In this document: one piece after another, positions 1 to 8,316 of the stretch
How the letters are laid out: each line of letters opens with the position of its first letter
Position numbering within the stretch: position 1 is the first letter of the stretch
Origin: an uncultured bacterium
GTDB taxonomy: Bacteria > Verrucomicrobiota > Verrucomicrobiia > CAIQCK01
DNA length: 64,000 bases
Reading direction: 5' to 3'
Assembly (NCBI GenBank): GCA_903870275.1
Contig: CAIQCK010000065.1
Coordinates: 1 to 64,000, forward strand
Program-made: the position numbers and the translations under genes
Notes under the pieces: model-generated
What the model was told of the DNA's origin: nothing
Database searches by the model: none
The model's input: only the letters and a program-made list of their open reading frames with translations

Positions 1-20
1 GATTTTTTGGGAAGAAAAAT

Positions 21-123
21 CACTGCGCTAGCGCAGTGAAAAACCAGCCAAAAACGCATGTTTTTCGGAGGTGAAAACATGCGTTTTCCAATGGACTGAG
101 CTAGCGCTGCGCTAGCGCAGTCC
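21..123. repeat. Nested palindrome cluster at the left edge
   Basis: Three symmetric elements stand in a row. Bases 21-38 are a perfect 18-bp palindrome. Bases 51-64 and 74-87 are perfect 14-bp inverted arms around a 9-nt loop. Bases 93-123 form a near-perfect palindrome with one mismatched pair. The first and third elements share the 12-bp palindromic core TGCGCTAGCGCA (24-35 and 108-119). No ORF runs through it. It could act as a bidirectional terminator, a protein-binding array or a small palindromic repeat; the sequence does not decide which. Confidence 0.75.
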
Positions 124-193
124 GCGAAAAGCTCTATTCGGGGCAAAAAAAGGCAGTTTTGAGTTGCCCGCGAAACGCGAGAAAAGAAAAAAA

Positions 194-263
194 GACAGGA
201 TGAACAGGATGGACAGGATTGCAGAACGGACGTTCCCATCCTGTGAATCCTGTTCATCCTGTC
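194..263. repeat. ATCCTGT-type inverted repeat
   Basis: Arms 194-219 and 238-263 are 26 bp each and complementary apart from two adjacent mismatches, with an 18-nt spacer. Each arm is itself built from a repeated ACAGGAT/ATCCTGT word at 8- to 9-nt spacing. Together with the element at 21-123 it fills most of the stretch without a gene before 429. It lies upstream of the Dabb-domain gene, but nothing shows that it regulates that gene. Confidence 0.75.
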
Positions 264-428
264 AAAAAAATCTCTTTAGCGTCCGTGAGCGTGTTTCGCG
301 GGCTTGCCGTTCCCAATACTCCAGCACTCCAATACTCCGCCGCTCCTCGCTCCCTCTCTCACTTGTCTGTTGCCAGAATCGAGGCGGCTGGTATGCTCGC
401 GCCCAAACTTCAACCCAAGGAACTGACC

Positions 429-818
429 ATGAAATTGATGCTGATCGCCATTCTCGCCTCCCTCGTCGTCGTCTCCCCGGCCGCGTTTGCGGCCGATGCG
501 TGCGCGACCAAGGGCAAACTCCGCCACGTTGTCGCGTTCAAGTTCAAGGAGAGCGCCACGCCGGAACAGATCAAGGAGGTCGAAAAGAATTTCTGCGCGC
601 TCAAGTCGCAGATCCCGCAGATCGCCGCGCTGGAATGGGGCACCAACTGCAGCCCGGAGCAGCACGCCAAGGGCTTCACGCATTGCTTCCTGGTCACCTT
701 CAACAGCGCCGCCGACCGCGACGCCTACCTGCCGCATCCGGCCCACAAGGCGTTCGCCGGCAGCCTCGGCGGGATTCTCGCCGATGTCTTCGTCGTGGAT
801 TTCTGGGCGAAGGAGTAA
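429..818 (+). CDS. Exported Dabb (stress-responsive A/B barrel) domain protein
   Basis: This is a 129-residue protein. I chose the ATG at 429 because an AAGGA-like site lies just upstream and residues 1-21 then form a clear signal peptide ending near AFA-AD. The rest (KLRHVVAFKFKESATPEQI, residues about 29-47, then a region ending DVFVVDFWAKE) matches the Dabb ferredoxin-like fold, with the typical early histidine in RHVVAFKFK. Family members are small dimeric alpha-beta barrels of varied or unknown function. An upstream in-frame extension to 219 runs through repeat DNA and is unlikely. The gene stands alone, so context adds nothing to its role. Confidence 0.8.
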   Translation: MKLMLIAILASLVVVSPAAFAADACATKGKLRHVVAFKFKESATPEQIKEVEKNFCALKSQIPQIAALEWGTNCSPEQHAKGFTHCFLVTFNSAADRDAYLPHPAHKAFAGSLGGILADVFVVDFWAKE

Positions 819-916
819 CTGCGCGGCATTCTGGAGTGGCGGATGAGAGAGTGAGTCACCAAAGGTTTTTGAGCGGAATTGGATGAACGATTTGAGATTA
901 ACCACGTGAGGGAAAC

Positions 917-1489
917 ATGCAGGAAGTTCTGAAAACACTCGCATCAGCCTTGCGAGCCATCGGCTTCCATGGATCCGGCCAGAACTATTGGAAGACCGAG
1001 GGTGACTTCGTGTTTGTCATCAACTTTCAGGGCAGCCAACGGGGTGACAATTTCTACGTGAATCTCGGTGCCCAGCCTGTGTTCATTCCAGCCGAAGGAA
1101 ACGCTGACCTAAAGAAATTGAAGGAATACGAGTGCGTTTTACGCAGGCGAGTGGGAAGCGAGTGGTCATGGCAGATGTCCGATGAAAAACTCGCGTCGCT
1201 TGAGGCGGAAATCATCTCGGCACAGGCTGCGTTCTTTAGCCATGCACAGACAATGCGAGCATCGCTCGTGAGTGATCCACCGGAGGTTCTGCTCAACAAG
1301 TTCAGCTCCGGCACGACGAAAGCGCGTGCAACGCTTCACTTGGCGCGTGCTGCACTAGCCCTCGGTCATGTCGAGAAGGCTCGCGCCTTCGTCGGTTGCG
1401 GTCTCGAACTGGCCGGCGATAAAGCAACCATCCTTCGGTCGGAGTTGAAAGCACTGCTCGGCTCCGCAAGCCGCGAGGCAGCCCAATAA
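917..1489 (+). CDS. DUF4304-like protein
   Basis: This 190-residue cytoplasmic protein has no signal peptide. The N-terminal half (residues 1-100, with an LRAIGFHGSGQNYWK and FVFVINFQGSQRGDNFYVNLG pattern) resembles DUF4304, a family often found as single genes with immunity-like or unknown roles. The C-terminal 70 residues are alanine-rich and helical, possibly TPR-like. A GAGGGAAAC stretch before the ATG could serve as ribosome binding site. Codon usage is slightly less GC-rich than in its neighbours. The function is unknown. Confidence 0.7.
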   Translation: MQEVLKTLASALRAIGFHGSGQNYWKTEGDFVFVINFQGSQRGDNFYVNLGAQPVFIPAEGNADLKKLKEYECVLRRRVGSEWSWQMSDEKLASLEAEIISAQAAFFSHAQTMRASLVSDPPEVLLNKFSSGTTKARATLHLARAALALGHVEKARAFVGCGLELAGDKATILRSELKALLGSASREAAQ

Positions 1490-1566
1490 GACGTTCGATC
1501 TGGCCGGGCTTCTCCCGCCAATGAACGCTAAGGTATTAGGCGGCGGCGCGGCGGTAGATTGTGAAA

Positions 1567-1646
1567 GGTGGGGCGAGACTCCGTCGAGCCTCCGCTTTTC
1601 ATCTTGATTCCGGACGGAAGGAGGCTCGACGGAGTCTCGCCCCACC
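1567..1646. repeat. Perfect 27-bp inverted repeat downstream of the DUF4304 gene
   Basis: Arms 1567-1593 and 1620-1646 are exact reverse complements of 27 bp around a 26-nt spacer. The words GGCGAGACTCCGTCGAGCCTCC and their complement have the look of a dispersed intergenic element of the genome rather than a terminator, because no T-run follows on either strand. Confidence 0.8.
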
Positions 1647-1653
1647 ATTTATT

Positions 1654-1712
1654 CCGAAAGCCGAAGTTGAGCCGGTAAGGATGCCGGCGCTACAGTCAAC
1701 TTCGTCTTTCGG
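1654..1712. repeat. 17-bp inverted repeat
   Basis: Arms 1654-1670 and 1696-1712 pair over 17 bp with one mismatch and a 25-nt loop. The element sits directly beside the 27-bp inverted repeat at 1567-1646, so the whole gap from 1490 to 1774 is largely built from palindromic DNA. Confidence 0.65.
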
Positions 1713-1774
1713 GTTATTGAGTTGTGGCTTCGCCGCCAGAAAACATCTGCCGGAGTTTCGGCCTTAAAAACAAA

Positions 1775-1802
1775 CCGGGGCGGCCCGCAAGGGCCGCCCC
1801 GG
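1775..1802 (-). terminator. Intrinsic terminator of the Gfo/Idh gene
   Basis: On the minus strand a 12-bp perfect GC-only stem (1802-1791 with 1786-1775) with a four-base loop is followed by TTTGTTTTT. It lies 30 nt past the stop codon of the oxidoreductase gene at 1832. This is a textbook rho-independent terminator. Confidence 0.85.
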
Positions 1803-1831
1803 TTGTTTCACGACATCTTGCGGAGACCGGC

Positions 1832-3136
1832 TTAGACGGTCGGAGCTTCCGCGGGCTTCTTGAAGATGTTGTGCTGGCTGGGCATGGGCGGCTTCAAGGT
1901 GCGGAACGCGCCCCAGGTCATCTTCGAGCAATCGTCATAGAGCAAATCCGGCCCGTAACGGAAGTCGGATTTCATGATGTCATCCCACGTGACCGCCGCG
2001 CCGCTGTAGGAGGCCTCGCGGCCCATGATGGCGGTGAGCGTGCTGTCGGTGACGTTCTTGGTCTCGTTCAGCTCGGTGTTGTTCAGGATGGCGTTGATGA
2101 GGTCCACGTGTTCCTGCTCGTAGGGGTTGATGCCTTTGGCTTGGGTCTTCCACCCGTCCTTCTGGCCGTAGAGCGTGTAGCTGCTGCTGGGATTGGACGT
2201 GCCCTTGGTGCCCTGGATGGCCTCGCTGACGGAGGACCAGGAGCGCTTGACCTGTCCACAATAGCTGAACATGTGCGCGCCGCTGGCATACTCATATTCG
2301 CAGTCGAAGTTGTCCCAGATTTCGCCGGACTTCTCGCCCAACTGCTGGCGCGATCCCTGGCCCCAGACCTTCACCGGATGGTCCTTCATGATCCAGTTGC
2401 AGACGTCGATGTTATGGACGTGTTGTTCGCAAATATGGTCGCCGCAAAGCCAGATGTAGTGATACCAGTTGCGGATCTGCCGCTCGAGGTCGCTCTTGGA
2501 CTCGGCTTCCTCCTTAGCGCGGTGCCAGATCGGGCCGCCGTTGACCCAGTAGGCGCGCATGGCAACGATGTCGCCAATGGCGCCGTCCTGGATCTGCTTG
2601 ATGGTGTCGATGTAACCGGCCTGATGGCGGCGTTGGGTGCCGGCGGCGACCTTCAGCCCCTTTTGCTGGGCGACTTCGCCTGCGGCATACATGATGCGCG
2701 CGGTGGGACCGTCCACCGCGACAGGCTTCTCGATGAAGACGTGCTTGCCCGCGTCAATGGCGGCCTTGAATTGGGCGGCCTTGAAGCCCGGCGGTGTCGC
2801 GATGATGACATAGTTGACACCCGGCTCGTTGATCGCCTTCATGTAGCCGTCGAAGCCGCTGAAGCACTTCTCTTCGGGCACGCCGAAGTTCTTCATGCCT
2901 TTCTTGGCCTTCTCCTCCATGATGTCCGCCACGGCCATGATCTTGCCCTCGACGCCGACGTCCTTGCACGCGTCGAGGAAATTCTTGCCCGCGCCGCTGC
3001 CGCGTCCGCCGCAGCCGATGATCACGGCATTGATGGGTTTCTTGGCCTGCGCGTGAAGGACGCCGACGCTGCCGAGCGCCACGCCCGCCACGGCGGCCGC
3101 CTTCACAAAGTCCCGTCTGGTTACTTCCTGTTTCAT
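1832..3136 (-). CDS. Tat-exported Gfo/Idh/MocA family oxidoreductase
   Basis: This 434-residue NAD(P)-dependent sugar or inositol dehydrogenase-like protein begins with a Tat signal (TRRDFVK at residues 6-12, then a hydrophobic stretch ending near VLHAQA). The Rossmann motif is IIGCGGRGSG (about 39-48), and EKPVAVDGP (about 130) is the conserved EKP catalytic/cofactor motif. An AGGAG lies 9 nt before the ATG. It is preceded on the same strand, 88 nt away, by an FG-GAP protein gene and ends at a strong terminator, so the two may be co-transcribed. Such exported paralogues are very numerous in Verrucomicrobia and Planctomycetes; the substrate cannot be told. Confidence 0.92.
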   Translation of the reverse strand: MKQEVTRRDFVKAAAVAGVALGSVGVLHAQAKKPINAVIIGCGGRGSGAGKNFLDACKDVGVEGKIMAVADIMEEKAKKGMKNFGVPEEKCFSGFDGYMKAINEPGVNYVIIATPPGFKAAQFKAAIDAGKHVFIEKPVAVDGPTARIMYAAGEVAQQKGLKVAAGTQRRHQAGYIDTIKQIQDGAIGDIVAMRAYWVNGGPIWHRAKEEAESKSDLERQIRNWYHYIWLCGDHICEQHVHNIDVCNWIMKDHPVKVWGQGSRQQLGEKSGEIWDNFDCEYEYASGAHMFSYCGQVKRSWSSVSEAIQGTKGTSNPSSSYTLYGQKDGWKTQAKGINPYEQEHVDLINAILNNTELNETKNVTDSTLTAIMGREASYSGAAVTWDDIMKSDFRYGPDLLYDDCSKMTWGAFRTLKPPMPSQHNIFKKPAEAPTV

Positions 3137-3224
3137 TCCGCTGATTCTCCTATGGGTTTGGTTTTTGTCCGTCTATCCCGGTTGATCGGTTGGGTGATTC
3201 GCAGCCTTGTATCGGCTCCGAAAA

Positions 3225-4415
3225 CTATTCCTGCATGAAAATGAAAACGCCCTTCTTGTTCGAGATGACGATGTCGAGTTTGCCGTCGCCGTTCATGTCC
3301 TTCACCACGAACTGTGTGCCGACGCCGCTGTCGTCGTCAATCTTGTGCGGAATCCACTGCGCGTCCTTGCCGTTCCGCTTCTGCTCGAACCAGTAAAGCA
3401 CCGCCGCCTCCTTGCCGCCGGGATCGCCGCCGTTGTGCGCATACCAGCGCTTGCCGGTCACGAGGTCCGGCAGACCGTCGCCGTTGAGGTCGGCCATCAC
3501 CATCGCGTGCGCCTCCGAGAACGGCCGGAATTCGCCTTCCGCATACGGTTCCGCCTTCGGCTTGCCGAAGATTTCGTGCTGTTCAAACTCGATGCCGCCG
3601 TCCGTCTTCTTTTGCTCGAACCACCACATCCCGTAGTCGTGCGCCGAACTGGTGATCACGTCGGCCAGGCCGTCGCCGTTCACGTCATAGACGATCATGT
3701 CCGCGCAATGCGGACCGAGCTTGGCGGGATGAAATTTCCACGGCGACTGCGCGCGGTCCTTGGGCGCTTCCCACCAGCCGTTGGTAAACAACACATCCGC
3801 GCGGCCGTCGCCGTTGATGTCGCCGACGCCGAGGCCGTGAGCGAACCGCACCGCCGAGACGTTGTTCGTTGTCGAGATCGGGTGAACGTCCCACGGTTTT
3901 TCCAAATCCTTGGGGGTGCCGAACCACGCGAGGATGCCTTCCGGCTGAATTCCAAAGATTGGCGCCAGTTTGCCGTCGCCCGCCAGATCCACGCAGAGGG
4001 GCGTCTCGTTGCACGCGCTCTTCCAGAGGACGCGCTCCTTCCAAGGCCCCGGCTTGTTTTGAGGATTTTCATACCAGAGCGCCGGCCCGCCGGGCATGCC
4101 GATGATAACGGTGTCCATCCATCCGTCGCCGTTCACGTCCACCGCGAACTGCTCGAAACATTTGCTGTAGCCTTTGGCGGGGTTGTAATCGCCGACGGGC
4201 CGCAGCTCGTGCATCTTCCAATCGGGCGCTTCATACCAGACATCGCCCGCCAGCACGTCGAGCTTGCCGTCGTGGTTCACGTCGGCCACGGCGACGCCTT
4301 CCGAGCGGAAGGTTGTGTCGAGGACGATCTTCTTGAACCTGACCTCGCCGCCGTCCGCCATGGAGCCGACGAGCAACGCCGCCAAACTGCAACACACAAG
4401 AATACGGGAACTCAT
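3225..4415 (-). CDS. Secreted FG-GAP/VCBS repeat protein
   Basis: This protein has 396 residues if it starts at the ATG at 4415, which gives a signal peptide (MSSRILVCCSLAALLVGS). A longer frame exists, but its extra 32 residues are not signal-like. At least six calcium-binding loops of the form DxNxDGxxD occur, for example DVNHDGKLD, DVNGDGWMD, DINGDGRAD, DVNGDGLAD, DLNGDGLPD and DMNGDGKLD, so the chain is a beta-propeller of FG-GAP blades. Such proteins are exported and often bind polysaccharide or other surface ligands. No enzyme motif is visible. It lies upstream of the Gfo/Idh gene on the same strand. Confidence 0.88.
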   Translation of the reverse strand: MSSRILVCCSLAALLVGSMADGGEVRFKKIVLDTTFRSEGVAVADVNHDGKLDVLAGDVWYEAPDWKMHELRPVGDYNPAKGYSKCFEQFAVDVNGDGWMDTVIIGMPGGPALWYENPQNKPGPWKERVLWKSACNETPLCVDLAGDGKLAPIFGIQPEGILAWFGTPKDLEKPWDVHPISTTNNVSAVRFAHGLGVGDINGDGRADVLFTNGWWEAPKDRAQSPWKFHPAKLGPHCADMIVYDVNGDGLADVITSSAHDYGMWWFEQKKTDGGIEFEQHEIFGKPKAEPYAEGEFRPFSEAHAMVMADLNGDGLPDLVTGKRWYAHNGGDPGGKEAAVLYWFEQKRNGKDAQWIPHKIDDDSGVGTQFVVKDMNGDGKLDIVISNKKGVFIFMQE

Positions 4416-4541
4416 AATCGTTTCTGTCGTGGCCGCGCAGAGTAGGTCTCCGCGCGATAAAAGCCAAGCGTGGAATCGGGGAAATTTTGACTGCAAGTTC
4501 CGAATTCCCAAGAGCCATGTTCATCGGCTAAAGTCGCCGGC

Positions 4542-6248
4542 ATGAAAGGCGCCCACCGCAGAATCCCCGCCAGTCGGGCGTGGGTATGCGCGGTCCTCGC
4601 AGCGGTTCTGATCCATCCGGCGCACGCCGGGCCGGCGTGGGGTGAACGTGGCATCGCCGCGACGGTCCATCCACTGGCAACCGACGCCGCGATCAACGCC
4701 TTCAAGCACGGTGGCAACGCGATTGACGCCGCCGTGGCCGCGGCGTTGACGCTCGGCGTCGTGGACGGCCACAATTCCGGCATCGGCGGCGGTTGCTTTA
4801 TGCTCATCCGGCTGGCGGATGGGCGGTTTGTCGCCATGGACGGCCGCGAGATGGCGCCCGCGGCGGCCACGCGCGACATGTATGTGCGCGATGGCAAAGC
4901 CGACATCAAGCTGAGCCAGACCGGGCCGCTCGCGGTTGCCACACCCGGCGCGCTCGCGGCTTATGACGAAGTTATAAAACGCCACGGCCGGTTGCCGCTG
5001 AGAAACCATTTGCTGGCTGCCGCGGAGATCGCTGAGCGCGGGTTCACGGTGGACAGCAAGTGCGCGGCGCGACTCAGGAACCTGGTGTCAGTCTTCGCCC
5101 GGTTCGATGGCTCCCGCGCCGTGTTCCTGAAATCCGACGGCCAGCCGTGGGCCGAGGGTGAGGTTTGGAAGCAGCCCGATCTGGCGCGGACGTATCGCGC
5201 CATCGCGGAGCATGGCACCGGCTGGTTCTACGGCGGACCGTTCGCGCAGACGGTTGGCGAGTGGATGAAGAAGAACGGCGGCGTTCTGACGGCGGACGAT
5301 TTTCGCAACTACCGCCTGAAGTTCCGCGAGCCGATCACGACGAAATACCGCGGCTTTACGGTCGTCACGTTTCCGCCGCCCAGCTCCGGCGGCGTCCATG
5401 TCGCACAAATGCTTAACATCCTGCAGTCTTTTGACCTCAAGTCGCTCGGCCAAAACTCGGCGGACATGGCCCATGTCGTCATTGAGGCCATGAAGCTCGC
5501 GTTTGCCGACCGCGCTTACTGGCTCGGTGATCCCGATTTCACGAACGTGCCGCGCGGCCTCGTCAGTCCCGACTATGCGAAAACTTTGGCCGCGCGCATC
5601 CGACTCGACCAGGTTTCAGTGGTCGCGGGCCACGGCACACCGGAGCGCGCCGCGGACGACGTGTTCGGCAAACACACCACGCACTTGTCGGTCGCCGACG
5701 CCGAAGGGAACTGGGTTGCGTGCACGACGACCGTCAATTCGACGTTCGGCTCAAAGGTCGTTGTCCCCGGCACGGGCGTTGTGCTGAACAACCAGATGGA
5801 CGATTTTTCGGTCCAGCCCGGCGTGCCCAACTCCGCCAAGCTGATCGGCGCCGAAGCCAACGCCATCGCGCCCGGCAAGCGACCGCTCTCCAGCATGAGT
5901 CCGACCCTCGTGCTCAAGGACGGCCAGCCTGTTCTCGCCATTGGCGCTGCCGGCGGACCGACAATCATCAGCCAGACATTGCTTGGCTTGATCGGCGTCC
6001 TGGATTTCGGCCTGAGCGTGGACGCCGCGCTGGCCGGCCCGCGATTTCATCACCAGTGGAGTCCGGACGAAGTCAAAATCGAGCGCGCCTTTGCCGCCGA
6101 TGTGCGTGAAGAACTTCGCCGGCGCGGCCACAAACTGGTGGAGACAGAATCGATCGGCGTGAGCCAGGCCGTCGCGCGCGACCCGGTCACGGGCCGTTTC
6201 ACCGGCGCTCACGATCCGCGCGTGGCCGGCAAGGCCGCGGGATGGTGA
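4542..6248 (+). CDS. ggt: Gamma-glutamyltransferase
   Basis: This 568-residue periplasmic Ntn-hydrolase has a signal peptide over residues 1-29. It contains the family's early GGNAIDAAVAAALTLGVVD block and the autoprocessing site KHTTHLSV: cleavage is expected between H378 and T379, making T379 the catalytic nucleophile of the small subunit. The downstream blocks NNQMDDFS, PLSSMSPTLV and GAAGGPTIIS are also present. The length is normal for the family. The enzyme hydrolyses or transfers the gamma-glutamyl group of glutathione and related peptides. It stands alone on the plus strand, divergent from the FG-GAP gene, with no strong ribosome binding site. Confidence 0.95.
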   Translation: MKGAHRRIPASRAWVCAVLAAVLIHPAHAGPAWGERGIAATVHPLATDAAINAFKHGGNAIDAAVAAALTLGVVDGHNSGIGGGCFMLIRLADGRFVAMDGREMAPAAATRDMYVRDGKADIKLSQTGPLAVATPGALAAYDEVIKRHGRLPLRNHLLAAAEIAERGFTVDSKCAARLRNLVSVFARFDGSRAVFLKSDGQPWAEGEVWKQPDLARTYRAIAEHGTGWFYGGPFAQTVGEWMKKNGGVLTADDFRNYRLKFREPITTKYRGFTVVTFPPPSSGGVHVAQMLNILQSFDLKSLGQNSADMAHVVIEAMKLAFADRAYWLGDPDFTNVPRGLVSPDYAKTLAARIRLDQVSVVAGHGTPERAADDVFGKHTTHLSVADAEGNWVACTTTVNSTFGSKVVVPGTGVVLNNQMDDFSVQPGVPNSAKLIGAEANAIAPGKRPLSSMSPTLVLKDGQPVLAIGAAGGPTIISQTLLGLIGVLDFGLSVDAALAGPRFHHQWSPDEVKIERAFAADVREELRRRGHKLVETESIGVSQAVARDPVTGRFTGAHDPRVAGKAAGW

Positions 6249-6300
6249 GCGACGCTCCAGGGTGCGAAGCGGCGCGAAATGAATATGGCCACGTTTCTTC

Positions 6301-7398
6301 TCACTTCGTGATCTCGCCCGTATCGGGGTCGTAGCGAATCGCTTCCTTCCGCTCGGCGCCGTCGGCGGCGCGAACAGTGATATTCATCTCGCCGCGCGCT
6401 GCGTCGTCTGTTGCGCGAACGTGGCAAAGTGTTTCCCACGCGCCCGCAGGGGTTTGACGGCGGCTGACTTCGACGGCTGCGACCGGGCTGCCGGTCCTGG
6501 CGTCCGGGCTGAGCTGATACTCCGGCCCGCCGGCGTCGCGCCGCATGATGACACCGCGACCGCCCTCCGTGAGGATCAGCTCGAAACCCAGTTTGCCGTT
6601 GCGGTCGCGCATGGGGCAGATGTCCCCCGGCGCGTAGTCGTGGCGATTGACCTTCCGGCCATCGTCCGCCTGCAACTCATTCCTGAGAATGCGTCCCGTC
6701 TCGTCGAGCCGGAAATGCGCCGCCTGCGTGTTTGTCCAACCCGGCCACGCCAGCATGATGTGGAAGTGCGGCGGATGATCCTCGTGACCGTTTGGAAAGT
6801 TCGTCTCGAAGCCGTAGAGACGGATGTCGCCGACGAAACCGGGATCGGCGGTGTCGGCGTAACCCATGGCCCGGCACATCTCGCGCGCGGCGAAAAGGAA
6901 GTTGAGTTGCGCCTGGATGGCGTCCGCCGGCCACGCGCCGGCACGATAGCGCCCCGCGCGCCGCACCTCCCAGTTGTGAAAGACCGCCATGTGAATGAAC
7001 CCGTAGTCCAACGAGGTTCTGACGCTCGTGGGAGCGCGGCCCTTGCGCATCTTGAACCGGACGCCATCGCCGATGGTCTCGGTTTTGCCATCGGCGCCGA
7101 GCACGCGGCCGATCCGCACGCCCGGCCACCGCACTTCGACGGTCGGCGGCGGCAAGTTGCCATCCGATTGCAGGGTGAAGAAGAACTCGCGCGCGTTTGA
7201 GCCGGTCCACGCCTCCTCGCGCAACAACCGCCACTGGCCGGCATTATCAAGGACACGAACCTCCGCTTGAGTCCTGGCCGGCTCCAAGTCCGCTTTCACC
7301 AGTTTCGCCCCGCAACGAGCGCCTTCCGCCGCGCAGGCCGCAGATGCCATCGTCAACAGCACGCACCAGAACAAGACCGGCAGCATTCGTGCGCGCAT
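6301..7398 (-). CDS. Secreted protein of unknown function
   Basis: This 365-residue protein has a signal peptide (residues 1-24, MRARMLPVLFWCVLLTMASAACAAE). Its features include a histidine-rich stretch HEDHPPHFHIML around residue 208, which could bind metal, and a beta-rich N-terminal part with VEVRWPGVRIGRVLGADGK. I do not recognise the family. It is the last gene of a three-gene unit: only 3 nt separate it from the Tat protein upstream, which itself follows a GHL6-type protein. A role in carbohydrate or surface metabolism is therefore inferred only from neighbours. Confidence 0.7.
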   Translation of the reverse strand: MRARMLPVLFWCVLLTMASAACAAEGARCGAKLVKADLEPARTQAEVRVLDNAGQWRLLREEAWTGSNAREFFFTLQSDGNLPPPTVEVRWPGVRIGRVLGADGKTETIGDGVRFKMRKGRAPTSVRTSLDYGFIHMAVFHNWEVRRAGRYRAGAWPADAIQAQLNFLFAAREMCRAMGYADTADPGFVGDIRLYGFETNFPNGHEDHPPHFHIMLAWPGWTNTQAAHFRLDETGRILRNELQADDGRKVNRHDYAPGDICPMRDRNGKLGFELILTEGGRGVIMRRDAGGPEYQLSPDARTGSPVAAVEVSRRQTPAGAWETLCHVRATDDAARGEMNITVRAADGAERKEAIRYDPDTGEITK

Positions 7399-7401
7399 GA
7401 A

Positions 7402-8304
7402 TCAATTCGCCTTGATGAAGTCGCGCACCCACGCCGCCTGCTGCGGATGCATATCGATGAGAAACCCGCCGAGGATGGAGTAGCCCTGGATGGTACCGCT
7501 GTCCAAGGCCTTGCGGACGAACTCCCACTGGACCTTGAGCATCTCCATCGGCACGCCGTCCAGCAACGTGAAGTCGCGCAGGTAGCAACCGATGTTGATC
7601 GTTTTGCCCGGAAAGATGTCGCGGCATTGCGCGACGTAGCGGTCGAGGTTGACGAGGTCCTTCGATTCCCAGACCCAGAGCGTCACCACGTCCAGCAGGT
7701 TGGCGAAGCCGGCCCAGTTCTCCTTGTTCAACTCGTGCGAATAGACCACGCCCCAATGTTGCAGCGCCGGGTTTTCGATTTTCACCGCGCGATGGACGGC
7801 GGCGTATTGATCCGGCGTGATGTGCTCGGCCTTGATCTTGCCGTAGAGATCGTCGTCGAACGCGCCGGTGATGTTCGGGTATTTGCGCGACAACTCGCTG
7901 ACGTTCTCCGCCTCGCGGCATTTGCGCTCGATCCGGCCGTCGTGGTTCATCCGCACCGGCGCGCCGAGGCTCTTGAACTGCGGGTGCTCGACCTTCTGGT
8001 ATTCCCACTTCGAGATTTCGCAGACAACCTCCTTCATGTTGCCCAGCTTTTCCATCGCCAGAGCTGTGTTTGGATGAAACATGAAGCAGCAGCGCCGCAG
8101 TCCGAACCACCGCGTGCCTTCGCCGGCGCCGAAGATGGACAATTGCCATTGCCCGTTGATCGCCTGCCCGTCCCAGCACCAACCCGCGTCGGCCATTTTG
8201 TGCAACCGCGGCGACGCTGCCGTGGCGGCAGGGGACAATGTGGTCGCGGCGGACACCGCAGCCGCGGTGCGGATGAAATCCCGACGAGAGATTGCAGTGG
8301 TCAT
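7402..8304 (-). CDS. Tat-exported protein of unknown function
   Basis: This 300-residue protein has a Tat signal (SRRDFIR at residues 6-12, then alanine-rich hydrophobic residues to about 30). An AAAGGAG lies 7 nt before the ATG. The body has a TIM-barrel-like pattern with conserved-looking WGVVYSHELN, VVTLWVWESKDL and INIGCYLRDF segments, as in sugar-active barrels, but no catalytic pair can be assigned. It lies 12 nt after the GHL6-type gene and 3 nt before the secreted protein gene, so the three are almost certainly one operon. Confidence 0.7.
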   Translation of the reverse strand: MTTAISRRDFIRTAAAVSAATTLSPAATAASPRLHKMADAGWCWDGQAINGQWQLSIFGAGEGTRWFGLRRCCFMFHPNTALAMEKLGNMKEVVCEISKWEYQKVEHPQFKSLGAPVRMNHDGRIERKCREAENVSELSRKYPNITGAFDDDLYGKIKAEHITPDQYAAVHRAVKIENPALQHWGVVYSHELNKENWAGFANLLDVVTLWVWESKDLVNLDRYVAQCRDIFPGKTINIGCYLRDFTLLDGVPMEMLKVQWEFVRKALDSGTIQGYSILGGFLIDMHPQQAAWVRDFIKAN

Positions 8305-8316
8305 GGTTTGCTCCTT

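Noticed and set aside
1724..3238. A 504-codon plus-strand frame opposite the Gfo/Idh gene
   Set aside because: It is the mirror of a confidently identified minus-strand gene, and its composition (Val/Asp/His-rich) is the usual antisense pattern in GC-rich DNA.
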